NCBI GenBank assembly: GCA_018065295.1
Contig: JAGHTQ010000154.1
Coordinates: forward strand, 1 to 9,228
DNA: 9,228 bases
Direction of reading: 5' to 3'
Source: Candidatus Colimonas fimequi
GTDB taxonomy: Bacteria > Bacillota > Clostridia > Peptostreptococcales > Anaerovoracaceae
A program made the position numbers and the translations under genes. Of this stretch, positions 1-6,068 are shown piece after piece. Position 1 is the first letter of the stretch. Every line of letters starts with the position of its first letter. The notes below the pieces were generated by a model. It saw only the letters and a list, made by a program, of their open reading frames with translations. It did no database searches and had not been told where the DNA came from.

Positions 1-177
1 CTGGTAATCGGTGGCGGCACATATGCTCGTGCAATGGACAATATCGTTGCTTTCGGCGCAATGTTCCCTGGAGAAGAGGAAACAATGCACCAGGCTAACG
101 AGCAGATTTCCATCGAGAACATGTTAAAACTTACGCGTATTTATGCGGAGGCAATATATAAACTGGCTGAACTGTAA
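1..177 (+). CDS. M20-family dipeptidase (PepV/Sapep-like), C-terminal fragment
   Basis: The window opens inside this gene; only the last 58 codons and the TAA stop are present. The visible peptide begins LVIGGGTYARAMDNIVAFGA, continues with a FPGEEETMHQ segment and ends EAIYKLAEL. This matches the C-terminus of PepV-like metallodipeptidases of the M20 family, cytosolic enzymes that cleave dipeptides using two zinc ions. In that family the GGGTYAR segment helps form the active site, and the His in the 'hxHQ' segment (here MHQ) is expected to be a metal ligand; this is family knowledge rather than something provable from a fragment. The stop codon shares one base with the start of the next gene (TAATG), so the two are probably co-transcribed and translationally coupled. 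The family call is fairly secure; the exact substrate is not. Confidence 0.85.
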   Translation: MVIGGGTYARAMDNIVAFGAMFPGEEETMHQANEQISIENMLKLTRIYAEAIYKLAEL

Positions 178-1553
178 TGAAGATTGATATCAGAGAGATC
201 CTGGAGGAGAGGGACGGAGCGCTGCAGGCTAAGTCGGCAGCCCATTGGCTGCGCGATGCGGTGGAAGAGCCAGTCCCTGAGCCGGAACCCGAGGAGACAA
301 CTGAATACGTAGAGGCGCAGGTGGAGCCGGAGCCAGAACCGGAGATTGAACCCGAACCTATCGTGCAAAGTGAGCCAGAGGTTGAAGAAGAACCTGCGGA
401 AGAGCCTGAACCTCAGGTGGAGCGGGAGCCAGAACCGGAACCGGAAGTCGAAGAAGATCCTGCGGAAGAACCAGAACCTGCGGTGGAGCCTGAGCCTGAA
501 CCAGAGATGGGGGAAGAATCGCCAATAGACGATGTGATTGAAATTCCAACGGAAACGGCGACTGTGGAGCTGGAACCGGAAACTGAGCCTGTGGTAGCGA
601 AGGCGGAAACAAAGGGAAGCTACCTTGGAGTCTTTGCATTAATTGTGGTCACGATCGCGCTCATAGGCGCAACTGTGTACATCACTTCAATGGTGCCGCG
701 TACGATTAATGCGACTATCGATGGTGAGAAGATGACGATTGAGTCAAAGAAGCACATCATCGAGAAGGCTCTTGAAGAAGCGGGAATCGACTATTGCGAC
801 GAGGATATGATTTCTTTGGCAGCTGAAGGGTTCGTTGTTGATGGCATGGAACTGGAACTGATCCACGCTAAGGACTATACGATTACGGCTGATGGGGAGA
901 CCCTTGATTATAAGTCCCTGGAGGATACTGTCGGTGCTGCTCTCAAGGAAGAGGGTATCGAGATCGGTAAGCTGGATATCGTTACACCAGCTGTAGACAA
1001 GGAACTTAAGGACGGCGCGAAGGTTGTCGTTCAGAGAGTCGTTAAGAAGAAAGAAACTCGAACTGAGAAGATCAAGTTCAAGACAGAAGTCGTGTACGTT
1101 GACACTCTCAAGGAGGGTAAGCGAGAGACAGTAACTGAAGGTAAGGACGGGGAAGCTCAGGTTACTTACGAAGTGACATATACAGACGGCAAGGAGACCA
1201 AGAAGAAGCAGCTGGAGAAGAAGGTTACCAAGAAGGCGGTGACTGAGGTTGTTAACGAAGGTACAGCTGTTGCTTTCGAGGGTAAGATGTATCGCAAGAA
1301 GCTGACAGTCAAGGCTTACTCATATACTGGCGGCGGAAGAACTGCCATGGGTACAAGAGCCCGTGTTGGCGAAATCGCCGTTGACCCAAGGGTTATTCCT
1401 CTTGGAACTAAGGTATACATTCCTGGTATCGGCGAGCGCAGGGCTGAGGACACAGGCGGAAATATCAAGGGCAATACAATTGATATTTACATGAACTCAG
1501 TAGGTGCCTGCAGAAGATGGGGCAGACGTACCATTACAATTTATATAGAATAA
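177..1553 (+). CDS. Membrane-anchored G5/3D-domain cell-wall protein with acidic Glu-Pro cytosolic region
   Basis: The 458-aa product is probably a cell-wall-remodelling protein. Residues 1-30 form a possible short helix. Residues 31-140 are extremely rich in Glu and Pro and include a 22-residue duplication (66-87 and 88-109). A single hydrophobic helix at about 149-170 follows Lys142 and Lys146, predicting N-terminus inside and the rest outside. Residues about 178-290 resemble two DUF348 (ubiquitin-like) repeats, and about 288-362 resemble a Lys-rich G5 domain. Residues about 373-457 are a 3D domain, a double-psi beta-barrel related to MltA lytic transglycosylases. Its three Asp motifs are visible: AVDP (D403), EDTGG (D425) and IDIY (D436), along with VIPLGTKVYIPG and a terminal WGRR. 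The RpfB/YabE type of architecture is known; the long acidic cytosolic tail is not typical of it. The start overlaps the upstream stop, and no strong RBS of its own was seen. A terminator follows directly. Confidence 0.85.
   Translation: MKIDIREILEERDGALQAKSAAHWLRDAVEEPVPEPEPEETTEYVEAQVEPEPEPEIEPEPIVQSEPEVEEEPAEEPEPQVEREPEPEPEVEEDPAEEPEPAVEPEPEPEMGEESPIDDVIEIPTETATVELEPETEPVVAKAETKGSYLGVFALIVVTIALIGATVYITSMVPRTINATIDGEKMTIESKKHIIEKALEEAGIDYCDEDMISLAAEGFVVDGMELELIHAKDYTITADGETLDYKSLEDTVGAALKEEGIEIGKLDIVTPAVDKELKDGAKVVVQRVVKKKETRTEKIKFKTEVVYVDTLKEGKRETVTEGKDGEAQVTYEVTYTDGKETKKKQLEKKVTKKAVTEVVNEGTAVAFEGKMYRKKLTVKAYSYTGGGRTAMGTRARVGEIAVDPRVIPLGTKVYIPGIGERRAEDTGGNIKGNTIDIYMNSVGACRRWGRRTITIYIE
372..503 (+). 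repeat. 66-bp tandem duplication coding a 22-aa Glu-Pro repeat
   Basis: Two adjacent 66-bp units (372-437 and 438-503) encode 22-residue segments, each beginning EPEVEE and containing PAEEPEP. They differ at only three residues (Glu72/Asp94, Gln80/Ala102, Arg83/Pro105). The DNA differs at more synonymous sites, for example gag cct versus gaa cca, so the duplication is not brand new. Flanking EPEPE runs extend the same composition. Confidence 0.85.
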
Positions 1554-1595
1554 AAAATCGGTGTACAGATTATCTGTACACCGTCTTTTCTTTTT
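1551..1595. terminator. Bidirectional intrinsic terminator between convergent genes
   Basis: A perfect 10-bp inverted repeat, CGGTGTACAG (1559-1568) and CTGTACACCG (1574-1583), can extend by one A-T pair and encloses a 3-5 nt loop. On the + strand it is followed by TCTTTTCTTTTT (1584-1595). On the minus strand it is followed by the complement of the A-run at 1552-1557. It should therefore end both the 3D-protein transcript and the convergent alanyl-tRNA editing transcript; the latter gene's stop lies 16 bases beyond the stem. Confidence 0.9.
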
Positions 1596-1599
1596 GTGA

Positions 1600-2826
1600 T
1601 TATTTCAGATGCTTAGAAATAAGATCTGCGAAGAGCATAGCGTCTTCTTCATTAGTGAAAATAGCGCGGGCTGAAACGTCGTTGCCGCCGCCTTTGCCAT
1701 TATAGAATGAAGCGTACTCCTTAACCAGTTTGCCGCATGCTGGCTTACCGGATGATACTAGGATAAATGAAGTGTCCACGATTGAGTAGAGCATGAGCAG
1801 TTTTTTAGTCTTGCCCATGTATGGCTTGGCCATGTTGAAGGCATCGTCCATGCTGAGAACTTCTAGCTTGTGAACGATTACGTTCTCTGCTGATTCTTCT
1901 GCCTTGGCGTCAAGCTCTGCACTCTCCTTAGCAATCAGTGCGTTTGTCACGTGAACCAGCTTGGCCTTAGTAGCATTCTGCTTATCTTCGGCAGCCTTCA
2001 GCTTAACTGGGAAATCTTCGATAGTTGAAGAATATCTCATTGATAACTTGTAAAGGATGTCGTGTCTAGTTCTGACAGCCTCAAGCGCTCTTTCACCTGC
2101 TTCGAAGAAGATACGGAACATGCCCTTGTTCTTCTCTACGCGGAAAATCTTGATAAGGCCAACCTGACCAGCTGTCGCGGGGTGAGTACCGCAGCATGCT
2201 ACACAGTCAGCTGCGTTTTCTGGTGAGCCTACGCATACGATGGAGATGTCCTCGTCAAAGGCCAGGGCCTTTCTCAGTGGAAGATTCTCTGTACCCTTGC
2301 GTGTTTCGAATCTCATTACGGTAACGGGAGCATTTGACCAGATAACTCTGTTTGCTGCCAGTTCAGCTTCCATTACCATGTCATATGTTAATTCAGTTAT
2401 CTTAGGATCTTCTTCCAGGCTGATATCGATTGTCATTGCATCGTGACCCATGTGGAATCCTCTGTTAACGCCTCCGAAAAGATCGTAGCAGATTCCTGAC
2501 AGGATGTGCTCGCCACAGTGACGCTGCATGTTGTCGAATCTGTGATCCCAGTCCAGTGTGCAGTGAACCTTGTCACCAGCCTTAGGAAGCTTAGCTCCTT
2601 CTGGTGATACAGTATGAACCACTTCCTTGCCATCTTCCTGAACGTCGATTACCTTCATATCATTCATGAAGCCCAGGTCGCAGCTCTGTCCGCCACCTTC
2701 AGGGAAAAAGGCTGTCTGATCCAGGTATATCTTCAGATTACCGTTATCTACAGTGGATACTTCAGTGATGACAGCATCCCATTCTTTAGTATATACATCT
2801 TCTTGCCATAGTTTCTTAACAGTCAT
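1600..2826 (-). CDS. Freestanding alanyl-tRNA editing protein (AlaX-type, with DHHA1 domain)
   Basis: The 408-aa protein resembles the editing half of alanyl-tRNA synthetase without the aminoacylation core. Such cytosolic enzymes hydrolyse Ser- or Gly-mischarged tRNA(Ala). The FPEGGGQ segment is at residues 41-47. The zinc motif is split as in the family: HxxxH (H103, H107, in QRHCGEHILSG) and CxxxH (C211, H215, in CCGTHP). A helical linker at about 270-315 precedes a DHHA1-like C-terminus with GKGGGN at 377-382, so this is the long AlaX class. I chose the ATG at 2826 because GGAGGG (2834-2839, minus strand) lies 7 bases upstream and the family N-terminus fits; an in-frame extension to 2907 would run through the promoter. 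It appears monocistronic, with its own promoter and a shared terminator. Ser versus other specificity cannot be read here. Confidence 0.92.
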   Translation of the reverse strand: MTVKKLWQEDVYTKEWDAVITEVSTVDNGNLKIYLDQTAFFPEGGGQSCDLGFMNDMKVIDVQEDGKEVVHTVSPEGAKLPKAGDKVHCTLDWDHRFDNMQRHCGEHILSGICYDLFGGVNRGFHMGHDAMTIDISLEEDPKITELTYDMVMEAELAANRVIWSNAPVTVMRFETRKGTENLPLRKALAFDEDISIVCVGSPENAADCVACCGTHPATAGQVGLIKIFRVEKNKGMFRIFFEAGERALEAVRTRHDILYKLSMRYSSTIEDFPVKLKAAEDKQNATKAKLVHVTNALIAKESAELDAKAEESAENVIVHKLEVLSMDDAFNMAKPYMGKTKKLLMLYSIVDTSFILVSSGKPACGKLVKEYASFYNGKGGGNDVSARAIFTNEEDAMLFADLISKHLK

Positions 2827-2833
2827 GATTGTG

Positions 2834-2839
2834 CCCTCC
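2834..2839 (-). promoter_or_regulatory. Ribosome binding site fixing the AlaX start
   Basis: GGAGGG on the minus strand, 7 bases before the ATG at 2826-2824. It overlaps an alternative in-frame ATG at 2841, which therefore is not the start. Confidence 0.85.
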
Positions 2840-2863
2840 ATAAATAGCAACAATATTACATCA

Positions 2864-2892
2864 AGTGTAAAGTTTAGGGACAAAAAAGTCAA
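2864..2892 (-). promoter_or_regulatory. Sigma-A-type promoter for the AlaX gene
   Basis: Reading the minus strand, TTGACT (2892-2887) is separated by exactly 17 bases from TACACT (2869-2864). This predicts transcription starting near 2857, with a leader of about 30 bases before the ATG at 2826. A further TTGACA occurs on the same strand about 19 bases upstream, but no good -10 sequence is paired with it. Confidence 0.65.
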
Positions 2893-2900
2893 ACTATATA

Positions 2901-2929
2901 CTGTCAAATAGTGCGTTGTGATTTATAAT
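2901..2929 (+). promoter_or_regulatory. Possible + strand promoter (CTGTCA-17-TATAAT)
   Basis: A perfect TATAAT (2924-2929) lies 17 bases after CTGTCA (2901-2906), which matches 4 of 6 bases of the -35 consensus. Transcription would begin near 2936 and run through the gene-poor interval towards the AraC-family gene at 3289. It lies back to back with the AlaX promoter. It is weak evidence on its own because the region is AT-rich. Confidence 0.4.
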
Positions 2930-2945
2930 ATAGGGGAGTGAACAC

Positions 2946-3005
2946 ATGGATAAAATTAGTCTAAATTCCACTGGTAATTTATTACAAAACCTCGGAATTG
3001 GCTAA
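2946..3005 (+). CDS. Possible 19-codon small ORF
   Basis: ATG at 2946 opens a 19-codon frame (MDKISLNSTGNLLQNLGIG) ending at TAA. GGGGAG (2933-2938) lies 7 bases upstream, which is good ribosome-binding spacing. However, the nearest TATAAT (2924-2929) would start the RNA at about 2936, cutting into that site, so either transcription starts further upstream or the ORF is chance. I recognise no family. It could be a leader peptide for the AraC-family gene, but nothing in its codons suggests amino-acid sensing. Confidence 0.2.
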   Translation: MDKISLNSTGNLLQNLGIG

Positions 3006-3123
3006 AAATACACATTTTCGAAGATTTTCGCGAAATTACAATGTAACCGCGAACGGATTGTGGATAACTTGTGGACGAAAAAAGAACTTGACAGGTATAA
3101 ACGTTGAAAAATACACGTTTTTG
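3004..3123 (+). repeat. Degenerate direct repeat AAAAATACAC(A/G)TTTT
   Basis: AAAAATACAC followed by A/G and a T-run occurs at 3004-3018 and again from 3107 to about 3121. The second copy overlaps the possible -10 region of a TTGACA-containing promoter. The pair may be a protein binding site or chance in AT-rich DNA. Confidence 0.3.
3088..3117 (+). promoter_or_regulatory. Possible promoter for the AraC-family gene
   Basis: A consensus -35 TTGACA (3088-3093) precedes TACACG (3112-3117) at an 18-base spacing; the -10 is poor. An alternative is TTGCAA (3121-3126) with TATAGT (3145-3150), also at 18 bases. Either would give a long leader (roughly 130-170 bases) containing DnaA-box-like sites and a palindrome. 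I cannot choose between them by eye. Confidence 0.35.
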
Positions 3124-3157
3124 CAATTTCAGTTTTCCACAGGGTATAGTTGATAAA

Positions 3158-3169
3158 ATTGTATACAAT
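3158..3169. promoter_or_regulatory. 12-bp perfect palindrome, candidate operator
   Basis: ATTGTATACAAT is a perfect inverted repeat centred on GTATAC. It sits about 120 bases before the AraC-family start and just downstream of candidate promoters. Its form resembles operators of GntR-type repressors, but no such repressor is in the window. Confidence 0.35.
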
Positions 3170-3288
3170 CCCAGATTTTTTGTGGATAACTTGCCAATGT
3201 GTTCAAATTATGGGAACTTCGGCTTGTTGAAAGCTTCGGGTGATAAAAAGAACGCAAGTTAACATAAAACCAATTCTGGAGAAAAATT

Positions 3289-4821
3289 ATGTTAAAAGAA
3301 AAAATTATTTACGACAATCATTTGCCAATTAAGGTAACAACTGTAAACCTGAATAATTACCCTATGCACCTGCATGATGATATCGAAGTTATGTACGTGC
3401 TGGAGGGTAGCGTCCTGGTTAAGAACGGATATTTCGAGCAGGTGTTATCTGAAGGAGACGTGTTCCTTTTTAACAAAAGAGAACTGCATAGCCTGGCAAG
3501 AACTGAAGAAGATAATATGGTGATGATGCTTCACATCAACATTTCATATTTCACTAAGTACTACAATACTTTGCAAGATAGTTTCTTCGTCATGGAGTCC
3601 AGAGACGATAAACCGGATAGTGTCGAATCACTTAGAACCCTCATGGCCAGCATCATGATGGAGATGCTCCAGAAGGGATATCGCTATGAGGAGAAGGTAA
3701 TCGAGAGCGTGCACAATCTCCTGAGCTGCCTCATATCCGATTTCACGTTTGATGATGAACAGGATGGACGTGATGGAGAACGTAGCAGAAGTGAAGCGGT
3801 ACTTGCAGCTAGACTTCATAGAGTAATCGAATATATGTATGAGAATTACGGTCGCAAGCTGACACTCAATGAGATTGCTGATATTGAGGAACTGAGCCTC
3901 TACTATCTGTCCCACGTTATTAAGGATACTACAGGCATGAGCTTCCAGGATCTGCTCAGTTACATCAGAGTTGAAGCCTCTGAGAAACTGGTGCTTGGTT
4001 CAACTAAGAGAATCGGCGCAATAGCAGAAGAAGTTGGATTCTCCGCAGTAAGATATTATATCAAGCACTTCGGATACTGGTACGGCATGCATCCTCTTGA
4101 ATACAGGAAGAAATACGGCGGCAAGATCGTTCACCACAGACTGGCTGCTGAATTCGTAAGATGCGCACCGGTTAAGATTGAAGGCTCCATCCGTAAGCAC
4201 AAGAAGGAAGTATATGCTGACTACGTAGATAGATTCAAGACTAAACCGGTAATGATCTCTGTTGACTCAAAAGACGTTCCTAAGAGTTCGATTATCGAGG
4301 CTCGCGGTCTTGCTAAGACTATGGAGCGAGATGTTAATAGAATCCTGGCAGAGCCGTTTCTTAAGTTCAAAGGCATGCAGGAGCATCTCATGTCCATCGG
4401 CAGCAACTACGCCATTACTACAAAGTGTGCGCCAGGCCAGGAACTTAACAGCCTGAGCATCGTTCTCTATAACGTTGATGAAGCTATGGAAGAATCACTT
4501 AACGTAATCGGAAGCGAAGAGGAACTTTTGGGAGTTGTTAAGTCATACATTACGGAGACGGAATTCCTCATCAGATTCAGTGGATTCAGAGGAACATACA
4601 GAGTTCTCAGATATAGAATGGACAAGGACGTGCTGGTTAAGAAAATCAGCGATGCGGTTAATATGAAGGGCGTTCTTGATGCCAGAGAGCGTTTCGTTAA
4701 TGAGCTTAGTGCTGAGCCGACAGTTTATACTGGCCAGTATAAGAGTTCTGAGATTATGAGTCTGCGTTCAGCTTTCTCAGGAATTGGTATGGAGATTATT
4801 CTCATAGATAGAGTTGAATAA
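3289..4821 (+). CDS. AraC-family transcriptional regulator with GH39-like C-terminal remnant
   Basis: A 510-aa regulator, clearly longer than the usual 280-300 aa. Residues about 5-100 form a cupin-type sensor (HLHDDIEVMYVLEGSVLV at 27-44, EGDVFLFNKRELHS at 55-68), probably for a small ligand such as a sugar. Residues about 172-275 are the two-helix-turn-helix AraC DNA-binding domain, with LTLNEIADIEELSLYYLSHV, the second HTH at 241-261 and the family-like end MHPLEYRKKY. The remaining ~230 residues are unusual. IGSNYAITTK followed by LSIVLYNV (370-395) and GFRGTYRVLRYRMD (432-445) look like the C-terminal parts of GH39-type domains fused to large (~750-aa) AraC proteins, but the catalytic barrel appears absent. 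The resemblance is from memory, not alignment. Start ATG at 3289 has GGAGA (3278-3282) 6 bases upstream. It is flanked by terminators and opposing genes, so it is probably monocistronic; its target is unknown. Confidence 0.85.
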   Translation: MLKEKIIYDNHLPIKVTTVNLNNYPMHLHDDIEVMYVLEGSVLVKNGYFEQVLSEGDVFLFNKRELHSLARTEEDNMVMMLHINISYFTKYYNTLQDSFFVMESRDDKPDSVESLRTLMASIMMEMLQKGYRYEEKVIESVHNLLSCLISDFTFDDEQDGRDGERSRSEAVLAARLHRVIEYMYENYGRKLTLNEIADIEELSLYYLSHVIKDTTGMSFQDLLSYIRVEASEKLVLGSTKRIGAIAEEVGFSAVRYYIKHFGYWYGMHPLEYRKKYGGKIVHHRLAAEFVRCAPVKIEGSIRKHKKEVYADYVDRFKTKPVMISVDSKDVPKSSIIEARGLAKTMERDVNRILAEPFLKFKGMQEHLMSIGSNYAITTKCAPGQELNSLSIVLYNVDEAMEESLNVIGSEEELLGVVKSYITETEFLIRFSGFRGTYRVLRYRMDKDVLVKKISDAVNMKGVLDARERFVNELSAEPTVYTGQYKSSEIMSLRSAFSGIGMEIILIDRVE

Positions 4822-4840
4822 AGCTCAATAAAGCTCAATA
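4819..4840 (+). repeat. Tandem 10-bp duplication at the AraC stop codon
   Basis: TAAAGCTCAA is repeated head-to-tail (4819-4828 and 4829-4838). The first copy contains the stop codon, so the duplication provides a second in-register TAA-like block just downstream. It probably arose by replication slippage and has no evident function. Confidence 0.7.
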
Positions 4841-4848
4841 TACGTAAT

Positions 4849-4884
4849 AAAAAAGGAACAAAGAGTAATCTTTGTTCCTTTTTT
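4849..4884. terminator. Bidirectional intrinsic terminator, 16-bp stem
   Basis: AAAAAAGGAACAAAGA (4849-4864) pairs perfectly with TCTTTGTTCCTTTTTT (4869-4884) around a GTAA loop. The A and T runs at the stem ends act as U-tracts in both directions. It ends the AraC-family transcript and the convergent aldo/keto reductase operon, whose last stop is about 40 bases to the right. Confidence 0.93.
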
Positions 4885-4926
4885 CATGTTCGTGTCTAAT
4901 GTGTCGTCTCAGCTGCCAAAGGCGTT

Positions 4927-6045
4927 CTATAAACCGAATGCTTCTGCAGCTTCCTTCATTGCCTGTGCAATTGGCAGGTGCTGTGGGCACTTGTCTTCGC
5001 ATGCATGACATTCGATACAGTCTGAACCGTGCTTAGGCATCCAGTTTGTGTACTCGAATTTAGCACTTGTAGGATGATCGAATGCATTCCAGTCATTAAA
5101 GTATCCCAGAAGTGTTGGGATGCCAATCTTCTGAGGACATGGCAGGCAGTATCCGCAGCCTGTGCATGAATACTTGATCAGGCTTCTGTACTTCTCTGCT
5201 ACTGTTTCAAGAAGTTCTTCCTGAGCTTCAGTGATTACTTCTGTGTCAGGATCTGAGAAGATTGCCAGGTTAGCTTCCAGCTGTTCTTCATTACTCATAC
5301 CGCTTAAGATAAGTGAAACCTTAGGGTTGCTTACCAGCCACTTAAATGCCCACTGAGCAGGTGTCTTCTGATCTTCTGCGTTATCCCAGATTTCCTGTAC
5401 TGCTGGTGGAATGTTCTGAGTCAGTCTGCCGCCCTTGAGTGGCTCCATGATAATAACGCCCATGCCCTTATCAGTAGCATAGTCAAGACCCTTAACGCCA
5501 GCCTGCAGATTCTTGTCCATGTAGTTTAACTGAATCTGGCAGAAATCCCAGTCATAGATATCTACAACTTCCTTAAACAGATCGAAGTCATCGTGGAATG
5601 AGAAACCGAGATACTTAATCTTGCCTTCCTTCTTCTTCTGATCCAGGAAGCTAATAATGTCGTACTTCTGTGCTCTCTTCCAAAGTGGCTTGTTCACGTT
5701 GTGAACCAGATAGAAGTCGATGCATTCAACACCCAGTCTCTCAAGCTGCTTGTTGAAGATGCTCTCCTTATCTTCTTCTGATCTAAGAGTAGCAAGTGGG
5801 AACTTATCTGCGATATAAACCTTCTCTCTATAGCCGTCCTGCAGTGCCTTGCCGATCAGCTTCTCGCTCTTCGGATAAAGGAATGCTGTATCTATGTAGT
5901 TGATACCGCTGTCAACAGCCTTGCGCATAAGTGCGATTGATGCAGCATCGTCAATGTTGCCTTCGCTATCAACTGGAAGTCTCATTGCGCCGAATCCCAG
6001 CAGAGAAACTTCTACGTCCAATTTACCCATTTTTCTGTAAAGCAT
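4927..6045 (-). CDS. Aldo/keto reductase with C-terminal 2x[4Fe-4S] ferredoxin-like domain
   Basis: A 372-aa NAD(P)H-type oxidoreductase. Residues 1-285 are the aldo/keto reductase TIM barrel with the catalytic tetrad visible: D52 and Y57 (IDTAFLYPKSE), K81 (ADKFP) and H115 (YLVHN). The coenzyme-side segments EPLKGGRL (201-208) and ILSGMSNEEQLEAN (246-259) follow. Residues 290-372 add two CxxCxxCxxxCP clusters, at C294/C297/C300/C303 and C343/C346/C349/C353, predicting two 4Fe-4S centres. This fusion is a known family, common in anaerobes; its physiological substrate is generally unclear and the clusters suggest electron exchange with ferredoxin-like partners. I place the start at ATG 6045, with AGGAGAGG 7 bases upstream; the in-frame ATG at 6063 overlaps that site. 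It lies 23 bases after the 400-aa gene, so the two form an operon. Confidence 0.92.
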   Translation of the reverse strand: MLYRKMGKLDVEVSLLGFGAMRLPVDSEGNIDDAASIALMRKAVDSGINYIDTAFLYPKSEKLIGKALQDGYREKVYIADKFPLATLRSEEDKESIFNKQLERLGVECIDFYLVHNVNKPLWKRAQKYDIISFLDQKKKEGKIKYLGFSFHDDFDLFKEVVDIYDWDFCQIQLNYMDKNLQAGVKGLDYATDKGMGVIIMEPLKGGRLTQNIPPAVQEIWDNAEDQKTPAQWAFKWLVSNPKVSLILSGMSNEEQLEANLAIFSDPDTEVITEAQEELLETVAEKYRSLIKYSCTGCGYCLPCPQKIGIPTLLGYFNDWNAFDHPTSAKFEYTNWMPKHGSDCIECHACEDKCPQHLPIAQAMKEAAEAFGL

Positions 6046-6068
6046 GTTATTACCTCTCCTCATAAATC

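Larger units (their letters stand above)
3059..3189. promoter_or_regulatory. Cluster of DnaA-box-like 9-mers
   Basis: Two perfect matches to the DnaA box TTATCCACA occur in minus orientation: TGTGGATAA at 3059-3067 and 3181-3189. Between them lie TTTTCCACA (3133-3141, plus orientation, one mismatch) and TGTGGACGA (3070-3078, two mismatches). Each perfect box sits in the identical 14-mer TTGTGGATAACTTG (3058-3071 and 3180-3193). The interval is AT-rich and lacks genes. No dnaA, dnaN or rpmH gene is in the window, so this is more likely a DnaA-binding or regulatory cluster than a proven origin. Confidence 0.5.

Noticed and set aside
358..639. Minus-strand ORF coding a Pro/Gln/Leu-rich protein
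   Set aside because: It is the antisense shadow of the Glu-Pro-rich repeat; its composition is explained by the codons on the other strand, and no RBS or promoter supports it.
2827..2907. N-terminal extension of the AlaX gene to an ATG at 2907
   Set aside because: This stretch contains the -10 and -35 elements and the RBS, and the encoded residues do not fit the family N-terminus; the ATG at 2826 has GGAGGG at 7 bases.
2956..3168. Minus-strand 70-codon ORF in the intergenic interval
   Set aside because: It has no clear RBS, overlaps the DnaA-box-like cluster and has no recognisable protein features; likely chance in AT-rich DNA.
2940..3290. Calling this interval the chromosomal origin oriC
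   Set aside because: DnaA-box-like sites are present, but no dnaA, dnaN or rpmH neighbour is in view and no skew data can be had from a 9-kb window, so only a box cluster is claimed.
3628..3915. Minus-strand 95-codon ORF inside the AraC gene
   Set aside because: It is antisense to a well-supported gene and shows no domain or ribosome-binding signal.
6046..6063. ATG at 6063 extending the aldo/keto reductase by 6 codons
   Set aside because: The codons ATG AGG AGA GGT are themselves the ribosome-binding sequence for the ATG at 6045, and MLYRKMGKL fits the family start.
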